This document shows, one piece after another, positions 44,294 to 56,200 of a DNA stretch of 64,000 bases. A program made the position numbers and the translations under genes. How positions within the stretch are numbered: the first letter of the stretch is position 1; each line of letters begins with the position of its first letter. A model generated the notes under the pieces. The model did not search any database and was not told the DNA's origin. It was given only the letters and a program-made list of their open reading frames with translations. The DNA is from Strigamia acuminata (taxonomy: Eukaryota; Arthropoda; Chilopoda; Geophilomorpha; Linotaeniidae): the NCBI GenBank assembly GCA_949358305.1, contig OX442314.1, forward strand, positions 44,214,581 to 44,278,580, written 5' to 3'.

Positions 44294-47200
44294 ATGGCCG
44301 GCTGGGACAGTCTTGCGGGATATCTCACTCACAAACCTGGAGGAAGTAAATATATAATATTAATGAACGGCGCATTACCCCACTTTGGTAGGCATGCTCT
44401 ACAATTCGAGTTTGACCAGATCCGGAGATCCGATTGGCTGGAAAAGTCGTATATTCCCATTGGAAAATTGGGGCTCGTATTTTATCGATAACTGCCATTT
44501 TTGTCAGCAATTACAATTTCGGTTTTTCGTTTGTTACATTTGTTTAATTTAAGCGTACGTTCATCGTTCACGAGGTTAAATACGGAAACAATACCGTACT
44601 TTTGCAAAAATACGGTATTTTTGGTGTCTCCGCCGCGGCTACTATTCGAGGGCGACTCTTAATCGGTAAAATACGGTAATTCTAATTTTCCGGCACCCTG
44701 GTCGGGCTCAAGATTCTAGGGCATACCCTTTACAGCGGGGTAACACCGTATATTCCTACATTTGTTTGGAATAACTGTATTGCTATTACTCCGCTTTAAG
44801 CCGCATGTTGCTGTACAACGAAGCGTTTATCGGCATGCCTGTATAAGTGAAAAGGCTACCGTAGTTTTATGTTTTATGCTTGAATGAATAATTATATTGG
44901 AATTTGGGTTAGAAATTTGAGTTTTCTTGATATTCTAATGGTTGTTATTAAAATTTGGGTAAATTTATAGAAATTTAGGCCAATTTCCTAAAAACGACGT
45001 GTCAGTAAAAACGGGATTTACTGGCATGCTGGTAAGACTCGTACTATATTTGCATTCGGCTTAAAGCAGGGTAAAACAGAATCCACGACTTTTCATCGCG
45101 GCTAGGTAATCGCGCGGACAAGTAATCGCGCGGACATGTAATCGCGTGAAAAGTAATCGCGTGGCCAACTCATCAGGGCGACAATTGGGCGGTTTATACA
45201 GTAGAGCGTTGATTATCTGAACTGATCGGGGGCCATGCTCATAAAACTGATTTCTTCGCATAATCTGTCATTATCTTTATACACATACTGTATTGTATAA
45301 AATTTATAATAATAATATGACAGTTTTTGTGCCTGCGTTTAACGTAATTAATATTATCTTTCAGCTTTGGGACGACTACAAATCAAAAGACGTCGTTGGT
45401 TTGTTTATAATGAGCAGCTGAGTCAATTGATGGCGTATTCGACGGAAACTGAATATCTAGCGCGCAAAGATGCGGTTGAATCTATTCCCATTAGAGGAGC
45501 CACAATTTCGCTAAGCGAGAACCAGGCGAATCAGTTTGTTGTCACGTAAGACTCGGCTTGTCGGACGATAATGAATTGTGAATGATCGAAAATTGGTTTT
45601 TCAGTTCGAAAGGCAAAGAATACGTGCTGATTGCCGACACCCACGAAGCTATGATGGTTTGGTTGTCGGTTTTGCAGGCTAAGCGTGACGCTTTAGACGC
45701 CAACACCATTTCTATCGCGCAAACTGTGTATCGGTCAAGTTGCAGAAGTCCACGCTCGGAGTTCAGGAGTTCTTTATTTCCAGTAGGTTGGAGTTTGTTT
45801 GTTTTAAATTTTTTTTATGAATAAAATTGTGTTTTAGAGTCAACAACCGCGTGGAAGTCGAGAGGAATACGATTTGTACGGTTGTTTGAACACTCGGAAA
45901 CAACGCTTGCAGTCGCTCGCAAGCAGCGATGCAACTCGCAAATCATCAAGTATGGTTTAGATTAGGTTCACGCTAGCGTTTCGGTACCGGGAAACCGAGG
46001 TACCGATTTCCCGGGAAACCCGGTGAAAAATCACGGTACCGGGAACCGGGAATTTTCAAAATAACCGGTTCCGTCAAAAAACGTCGTTAAAACGTCATTT
46101 TCGTCATTGAAACGTTACAACTTTTAATGTTTCAATGATAAAAATGGCTATTTTAACCATAAAAAATGGCTAAAATTGGCCATTTTTGACGAAAAATGGC
46201 TAAAATGGGCCTTTTTTTGACGAAAAATGGCTAAAATTGGCCATTTTTTTTTACGAAAAACGGCCATTTTTAGCCATTTTTTGTCGCCTGATTTTAATTC
46301 CCGTGAGTACCAATTTCCCGGGATTACCGGCCATTTTGGTACCGGGAACCGGGAATTGGAAAAGGACGGGAAAACTGAAACCCTAGTTCACGCAGTTTTG
46401 CGTAATTTTGTTTTAATTATGTAAAGTCTTACCAACAATACGCGGCTAATCTTACTTCTCCGGATTTAAATACCGTATTTCTTCGAAGTAAAGTTTTCTT
46501 CGAAGTAAAGTTTCCCTCGAATACAAGTCGCGGCAAAATTTCACTACTTCGAATACAAGTCGCCCTCGATTACAAGCCAAGGCTAATATTCGAAGAAATT
46601 CACCAAAAAAATTACTGGTTTGTGTAATTTATTTTGTGAAAGAAACATTTGTCACGTTGTTAATTTCAACTGGAATTAATTTATGTAAATGTCGTGTAAA
46701 CTGGTTAAACGGAAACGACCTGCACGCCACGTTTAAATCTCCGTTCAACGAGTTTTCTCGTTCAAATCGGGTCTTGCTGGCAGTCATCTTGGATTTTTAT
46801 TAGAGCAGTCACAACGCTCTCGATCGTAAGAACAATTTTGTAGCAGTTATTGTTTTTTTTTTAGAGTAAACAACAAGAATAATGATCATCACTATGGTTA
46901 TTATTTGAGCTAATTTATTTACACTTGAATTTACACTGAAATTTACACAGAAATTTATTTTTAAACTCGAAAATTGGAACGTTTAATTTGACATTTACAC
47001 CACCAGTTGCACTGGTCGTTTAGTGCAAATAACTTTTCGAATGCACCAAGTGCGAACGTACGCACTGTATACAGCTTCAATTAAAGGTCGTGGCCAAAAA
47101 TTGCGTTTGCTATTACAAGCCTCGACATTTAATCGAAGAAATGCGGTATGACAATTCTGAAAGATGCGCTTGTTTATTTCCCTCACTAATATAGCTAATA

Positions 47201-50200
47201 ATCAAACTTTTATATCTTAGACTGTAGTTCAGCGCACGCTGAATCTTTTTCTTGGCATCGTGCAAATAGCGATTCGAGCGACTTACACGACACCCTATCG
47301 TCCGTGTCGGAATCCTTTCTAATTACTAACAAATCCACTACCGCTTCAGATAGAACTAGAGCATTTAGTGATACAGAATGTCAGGATGATTTCAAATTAC
47401 AATTGCTGTGTGTATTGTATCCATCGAATACCAAATCACCCAATTCTCTTTGAGTCTCCTCGGAGTCAAAGCCTTGTAGGAAACTGTGCAGGTTGTGGAT
47501 CATTGAATCATTATTATTGCTAAAGCAAATTTTAGGTCACAAATGTTGTTTCATTTGTGTTTAGTTGTTCAAGGTTGTTTGGGGGACTGCATTTCCTCTA
47601 TTTGGTGATTTGGTATTCAGTGACTAAAATCTGATGAATAGACGCTTGATGTGAAATTGTTATTATTCTTTACAGAGAAGTTAAAAGGCAGTTGGCCAAT
47701 GCTCTTAATAATGAATCATTGCTGAAACTCAAATTGCAAGCGGCTCTCGAGCAAATCACCGAACTAAAGAGCAAATTAAACCAGGATCCGTAAGTTGGAT
47801 GACTGGGAAAGATTTAAAATTAGCTGATTTTTATTGCATTTTAATTAGTAAAGTCAATCTGAAAAACTTGGAGAAAAAGGTTGAGATCTTGGAAAATAAA
47901 AACCACTTTTTGAACCAGGAGGTTGTTAAAGTGTCGCAGCTTTGGCAGCTAGATCATCAAAGATTACTCGAACTGCAAATGTATGTATTAATCGTCGACA
48001 AAACGGTAACGTGCAATGTCAGAATCAGGGTGACCAGAGTGTGTTCAGACAAGGGGCGATGCAATGCAATGCAGAGTCTGTTCACACTGCAGGGCACGTG
48101 TGAACAGAGCTGAAACAATTGATGTTGCGTCTGGCCAATCAGATGGTTTCCATGAAACCTGGAATTGTATCTAGTTCTAGAACTGGTTCCAGAGTCCGAA
48201 CATGGCGGCCTATTTGCATGTGGCAAAGTCTCGCCAACCAGACGTGAATCAACGAGAGTTGGAGTCGATCGTGATTGGTTGGCCGCAAGACCTTTCCTCC
48301 AAGACCTTTCCAGACTTGGAGATGAAGCAGGAATTGGTGTCAACGTCAAGAATTTTTGGATGCAAGCAGCTTGCGTTGCGTCAGTTTTCTTGCGTTTTGT
48401 CTTGTGTGAACACAAGTGTGAACCTAGCTTACGTGTGCTACTCCTTCTCTTGACTAATGGGATATAGAGCATGCCCATTGGCTGTACGTCACATTACAAA
48501 AGAACAGTTCACAGAGTTAAACCTAAGTTATAAAGTCGAAACTCTCTATAATGAATCGCGATATAACGAATTATCGATATAACTGATGCCGAAAAACGGC
48601 TGGTTTGGCTGGCTGGCCATAAAACACCATGTTAAAAAACTTCTATATAACGAATTCTCGTTATAACAATTCGATTTTTTGGGTCCCTTGCGATTCGTTA
48701 TAATGAGTTTTGACTGTACTACTGTAATGTGGCCTCCAGCAAATGGGAATGCTGTATATCCCACACTTTCACTGAAACAGACTTTAGGGTAGCGTCCGGA
48801 TTTTCCTTTTCCTTTTTTACTTTTTTAAGTTTGTTTCCCCGCTTTAAACAGGATGTTTTCCGGCAAAATCCGGACGCATAGCCTGCAAGAATTGGGTGTC
48901 TGTGCTTTTAAACGAAGCAAGGCAGGGGGGAGGCTGTCGGTTGACATGCCGACCTAATTTTAGAAGATTCCAAGGTAAAGATTTTAAGAAACAAAATTTA
49001 AGATTTGGTATCAGTCTGTCTTTACACTACAGCAAATGTAATGTGCCAACTTTAGCCCGGTCCAAAGCTAAGCAGAAATGTATTGTTTCGTTTGCAAATT
49101 CAAAACCGGTAGTTTTTCTAGGAAGAAATTAATGAACAACTGTGCGTTAATTGAATTCGGTTAGCGAACCCTGATAGAGTTATAATGATGTAGGAAGTAG
49201 TTTACCACTTGTTGTAAACAGTGTGATTTATTGACTTTCAGGTTGTTGTTGGATAAAGAGGCTAAAATGAAACAGCTGTGCCAAGATTATGTTCTTTTAT
49301 TCCAATCAAGTTTATTGACAGAAGATGGGAATTTTGTAAGCAAACCTATTGGAGGTGCAAGGGTGAATAACACACACTGGTATATTCAATAAATAATAAT
49401 TTCATTTCTTAATGTCATAGCACAAGCAAAGGATCCTCAAACTGATTAATGAAGGGAGACGATTAAATCCTTCGCTTCCTTCAATCGACGGGTGAATAAA
49501 CTTTAGTAAAATAACCTACCGCCTCGTTTAAACGTCCGGGTTCATTAAACGCCCGGTTTAAACAAGGTGGTACGGTAATAAAACTTAAATTCAAAGCGTA
49601 AAACTGTCAATTTATTTTATTTGACACAGACTGCTGAAAGCTGGTGGACATATAGATTGTTATGGTTTTCGTAATTTGCCAGAAGATGATAGCGCTGTTT
49701 TACACTACTTGTGCGGTCAGATTTGCCAACATTTTGATCTTCAATTACTACGGATTGACTCTCAATACGCTGTGTGGAAAAAACTTCTCGCCGAAGGACT
49801 TCCTCGAAAGGTATTTACTGTCGAACGAGGTTATAACGAACCGCAATATAACGAATTTCTTGTTATAACGAATAGTTAAAAATGTTGATTGGCGGTAGAA
49901 CACTATGTTAAAAAAAATTTGTTGTAACGAACTTTTGTTATAACGAACCAATTTCTCGGGTCCCTTGCGATTCGTTATAAACGCGGCTCGACGTTATTAC
50001 TTCTAACATCTCCATCTCGTGGATTTACTTACTTTTTCTTTAAATATTTAACAGAAAGAATTAAAGAACCTTTTACGTGGTGGAATTATACCAAATTTTA
50101 GGAGTATATTGTGGGTTTTGTTGATTCATCAAAAAATTGCACACACAATGAAGGAAAAAGGAGATCACTATTACAACTATTTACTCAGCCTTGCACCTGA

Positions 50201-53200
50201 AAGCAGTGTAAGTGATTGCTAAGTAGACATAAATAATAGAAAAATTAACTTATCTGGTTATAAATTACTCTGTATTATTTAACACTAGAACGGCCGGAAT
50301 TTCCCCCTACCTAGAACGGCCAAAACCGGTCATAATGAGTCATTGAGAAAATAATAATTTAATAATTTTTAATGGCTAAATAATAAATTAATGTGCAATA
50401 AATGTATACGGTATATGCATTTTATAAATACCGGTAACTAGATATACCGGTAAGCTTAGTTTAAGTCAGGGAACCAGATCTATCCAAAATTGCATATGTC
50501 TGAAATCAAAATGTCCGTTTAAATTTTATCAGGTTTTATAAAATCCATCAATTTTCGTTTTACTATTTTCTTCGCGTGTTTTGCGTGTTTCTGAATTTAA
50601 AATAACTCAATTTGACGCAAAACATTCTGTGCATGTATCGTCGTTCATGCTATTTCGGCTGGTCATTTTGACCGGTTTCAGTCGTTCTAGGTTAATTCTC
50701 TTTTTTTTTTTTTATTAATTTTTAAGAAAAATGCCACTTTTGCTGATATACGATGTAAAGCATTATAAATCAGCTAAGTAAAAAAAAACCATTGTTAACC
50801 CATTGGGTTTATTGCTACAGCCGTTTTAAAAAGCTGTGCCGGTCAGCTGGTCTCGCTGTTCTAGTATTAATATAATCTGCAGAAAATAAAAACTTTTTAT
50901 TTTGCAGACATTGCGTCATTCCTGTCGCCAAATCAGCTTGGATTTGCTCAGGACAATGCCTGACAACATTCATTTTTGTGACATAAATGCGGACGGAGTT
51001 AGTTTCGTTAACGTGGTTTAACAGCAATCTTGGAACTAAATCAACTTTTAATCTTTTCAGGTTCAAAAAATGCAAGAAGTCCTCCAAGCCTTTTGTCTAC
51101 ACAAACCTGACACTGCATATTGTCAAGGGATGAATTTTATTGTTGCTGTCAGTCTTTTATTTTTGGAACCGGTTAATGCATTTTGGTTCTTAGTTGCTCT
51201 GACAGAAGAATATTTCCAAGCCCACTATTTTGATCAGGCGTTGATTGGTGCTCAGGCTGACCAGTTGGTTCTTAAAGATCTGTTGCAAGAAAAATTACCA
51301 AAGCTGAGCGAACATTTAGAAAAATATGATATTGAATTGTGTACTGTAACACTTAATTGGTTTCTTGCCTTGTTTTTTGACTGCGTTCCTTTTCGAGTAA
51401 GTGCCAAGATACAATAATACCGTATTACCGAGCTTTGGAGGACATGTCTTAAAATTTCAGTTGGAAATGAATCTTGGCCATGAAAGAAAATATCGGATCC
51501 GATGTAGGAAAATTCTGATACCGGTATCGGTCAAAGTCTAGTTACCGTATTTTATCGACTAAGAGCTGCGGCTCTTATTCAAAACTGCCATTTTTGTCAG
51601 CAATTACAATTTCGGTTTTTCGTTTGTTACATTAAACGAAGCGTACGTTCATCGTTCGTGAGGTTAAATACGAAAACAATATCGTACTTTTGCAAAAATA
51701 TGGTATTCTTGGTGTCTCAGCCGCGGCTGCTATTTTAGGGCAGCTACAATTCGAGGGCGACTCTTAATCTGTATAATACGGTGTATACAACTTGGTATGA
51801 GGAATTAGCATGCAACCAATTTGTAATATAAGGAATTGTCGGGCTCCCAATTTTAGGCCAAGTCCTCCAAAGCTGGATAATAGGTTATCTTTCATGTTTG
51901 TACCGTACTGTCGGGCGTTTAAAATTTTTTTGGGCCGACCCGCCAGGCGGTAATTTGAAACCAGGCGTTTATTTGAACCAGGCGTTTAACCAGAAAAAAT
52001 AGTCCAAAATAAATTTTCGGGAAAACAAAGTCCAATGTGTTTTGGAAATAAATTTTTAATTTTATATTTTGCAATCATCTACACATCCCATTTAGTTAAT
52101 AAGTGATCAGAAACAGCAAAGGCACCCGGAAAGTGCCAACAATTGCAGCAGCGTCAATTTATGTGCGGCACTTCAGAAACGTTTTGTAGACGTAATTGGC
52201 CATTCTCCGTTTGCCCGGCGCCAAATTGAAACCCGGCGTTAATACGGGGCCGGCGTCTATAAACTTTTGTGTGTACGCTTGCCCGGCGTTAAAACGGGCC
52301 CGGCGTCCGAATGAATCCGGGCGTTTAAATGAAGCAGTACGGTATTTTATGTAAAAAAAGAAGTTTTTCTTCGGTCTTATTCTTAATTTACTAATAAGAA
52401 ATGAATGGGTGCCATTTAAAGTTTGTTTTAGTTGTTTCAAGCATTGCTATAAATAGAATGGACACCAAAAACAGCACTAAATCATCATCAAAATACTTTG
52501 TTCTTTCAGACACTACTTCGCATTTGGGATTGTTTTCTTTTGGAAGGTCCCAAAGTGTTGTTCCGGTTTTCTCTCGCACTGCTGAAAATAAACGAGTCAG
52601 TAATACTTCAAAACCAAGATTCTGTAGCTATTATGAAACAGATAAAAATGGCTGCCAAAACAGCGCATGATGTTGATTTACTAGTCAAAGTAAACAGGAG
52701 AATAATAACTTTTGTTGTCTGTCAATAGAATCTTAATTTGTAATACTTTAATCGAAGGTGGCGTTTGAAGAATTGGAGCCATTCATTAATCGGTCCGATA
52801 TTGCCGTTAAGCAGTCGTGTTACCACAAGATGTTAAAAGAAACTCAGAAAAAAAGAGCTTTGGAGAAAGAGATATTGGATGTGAAGGAGAAATTAGTGAG
52901 ACATATATTTGGCCATTTTGATTTGCTTTTATAAATAATAATTTTAGTTGCAGGATTTGAATGGTCATAACGCAATAACTATATCTTGCGCAACAAGTTA
53001 CGATCGAGGTAAGGCTAGTTGACATGCATGCCTTGTTGCATCAGCTTCAACGCTTTAACGCAATATTTCGACTTCATATGTCGTGCATTATAACGCAGGA
53101 AATCGCAGCGTTGTATCAAACGTGAACTAATAGTTCGCAGTCATGAACTACGTCCACTTTTAGGAGTGAACTTGAACGAAGTTCACGTTCACCATGTTTG

Positions 53201-56200
53201 ATGATGAAAACGTTGCAAAAATGTTAGTTTAAATGTTTAAAAACGTTTCTATTTTTTTTAAAAAATTTGAAAAGTGAACTAAACTAGAACTTAGTTCACT
53301 TTGAAAAAAAGTGAACTGAACGCGAATGTGAACTAGTTGACGTGGTGATGAACGCGAATGTGAACTAGTTCACGTGGTGATGAACGCGAACTTGAACTAG
53401 TTCGAGATTTGATGAACGAGATACAACACTGGTGAACGAGATACAACACTGCGAAATCGCACGAAATCACAAGGCGCTTCGGCCAACGTGCGATGGTGAA
53501 GCAACCTAATTCACATGCAATGCAATGCATGGTGCGTGAACTAGGCTTAATAAGTGTCGTGCCAAATGCTCGCGTTGCAAGGTGGCTGTACACTTTGAAT
53601 ATTTCAGATAAACTGTGGTTATGTCAAGGCGACCAAACTCAAACGCACATAATAAACGTCAATGGCAGTGAACGAACTATGTATAAGTTAAACATTGAGG
53701 TATTGATCTTTATGTCGAATTTCAGTATGTGTTTTGATGATGTTTTCTTTTCCAATTGATACAGCTAAATTCACGTGTCATGTGCATTCACACAGCTAGT
53801 GAAAAAGTCGTTTTAATCGGAACGATTTCGCATATGGTGCATGCATTTAACGTACTTTCCAGGTAAGCAATAATTAAAGCTCGCAACACCACTTTAACCC
53901 TTCCAACCCTACGATGGGTCTTTTTGTGACACCATTTGTAAAAAATCATTTTTTTTTATGTGAAATAATGTTTTTATATCTGATTTTTGCTGACTATTCT
54001 TTTGAAACATCACTAGACACTACACCGCAATTGAAATTGTTTTAATTTTTGTATTTTGTTTATAATTTGAAACCAATGATTTTGGGCCTTTAATTGTGCA
54101 CCCACGCAGAATTAAATTTTTTTATTTTTTAAATAAATTAAATAATTATTGAATTACTCCGTAATTTTTTCTTTTGTTTTGAAGGGATGAAATTTGGAAG
54201 TTTGAAGTTAATGACGCCGTCCTAGCGATATGTTCACAAAAAATAAACGGACAAATATGTGCTTATGTATGCTTGGCCGACGGAACTGTTGCAATTTTAG
54301 AAGTAAACACACCAATGCAAAGGATCATTATATTTTAACCATTTAATCTTATTTTAGAACATAAACTTTTCTACAATTTCTTTGCCAATGATATCCTACA
54401 TTCAAATCTCATCGTGTCCTATTTCATGCGCGCTATTAATAGATGAGTATTTATGGTGCACGGCATCCAACAGAGTAATCATTTTAAATACAAAGTAAGT
54501 ACCAACTTGAATAACTAAATTTTTAATAAAGAGAATTAAATGATAATTTCAAATACCGGTTCATAACTAATTTTTCCGTTGTAGAACGTTAGATATAACG
54601 GATCAGTTTAATGTAACTTCAAATTCGATGGACGTTATATCGAATGTTGTGAACGATGAGTACGGTGTTTGGTTAACCGTAAGTGGTTCCTCTGTGATCC
54701 AAGTGTGGGATCGACTTTCTCTTGTGTGTATTTTAATGTACGATGTTGCAAATCAACATTATCCGCATAAAACTCGGGTAAATGGTCTAAACTGCTGCAA
54801 AAACTTAGATTCTCGTGCCATAACATGTCTGCTTGTTTGTATAGGATGAAAATCATTGCAGTACATCTCATATAACTGCTCTGCTGCCTTGTAAAAACAT
54901 TCTATGGGTAGGCACTGCAGATGGAAATCTATTTCTTTTTGACATTCTACAAGTTGCTAATGGACAGTCGGTCAGCGCAGACTCACCCGTCAGTGAAGCA
55001 GAAAATGGCATCACTTTATTCCAGGTTATTATAACCTTTCAAAAACTCTTCCTGACATTTCTTTAGGGTGTTACCTTATTACCCCGCTTTAAGCAGCATG
55101 CCGCTGGACATGGGTTTACCAAGTTTATGGAATTACAGTCAAAACTTTATACCGGCATGCCGGTATGAAGAGAAAAAGCTGTTTTTTTTTTTTTACTTTT
55201 TTAAAAGAGCCCGGTTGAATAATTATGTTGGAATTTGGGCCTGAAATTTGAGTTTTCTTAACCTTCGGAGGCATAAGGCTATACGGATTTATGGACATGC
55301 TTTTTCTTGAATAGGAAAATTTTTTTTCCTATGAATTTTTTTTGCTGAAAATTTGTGACTTTGTTTATCTGATAACAAAGTAAATCTCAGGTGAAATTTG
55401 TATTGATTCATCATTTATTTAAATAGTTATTCTAATTGCAAAATTGGTGCCCCTTAAAACTCCAGCAAAAGTTATAAACAGGCTTTGCTGCTTTAGTAAA
55501 GAGTGCTCCAGTTAACAGCCTTTTTCCATTTACTGGTAGTGTTTAAAACGACCACCAGATGGTTCAAAGTTCATAATTATTGTATTAACATATTGCGCCC
55601 TCTATAAAATTAGTAATGAACTACAAAAAACCTAAACAGCGCTTCCACTAATTGACCTGAAAAGTGTCCATAAATCCATGCTGGCTTATACCAGAACGGC
55701 ACATTTTACCCTTATGCTTCCGAAGGTTAATATTCTGAAGATTATTTCTAAAATTTTGGAAAATTTATAGAAATTTAGGCTAATTTCTTACATTTTGGAC
55801 ATGTATAAATGCTTTTTATGCTTATTTTGGCTCAATTAGGGTTTTGGTAACGGGAACCGATTTCCTGGTAATCCGACTGAAAAATCACAGAACAGGGAAG
55901 CGGGAAATTTGAAAAAAAATAACCGGTTCCTTTCAAAATTGTCAAAAAGTTGCTGAAACGTCATTTTCGTCATTGAAACGTTAAGTTTTGTAACGTTTCA
56001 ATGATAAAAATGGCCATTTGTAGCCATTTTCGTCGCCTGAGGCTTGACCTTTTTTAGTCCCGGGTCTACCGGCCATTTTGATACTGGGAACCGGGAATTA
56101 AAAAGAGGCGGGAAAACAGAAACCCTAGGCTCAATTCTGATTGGAAAAAATTCGTACTCGCCTACACCAGCATTCCGGTAAAACTCTCACTATACCGGCA

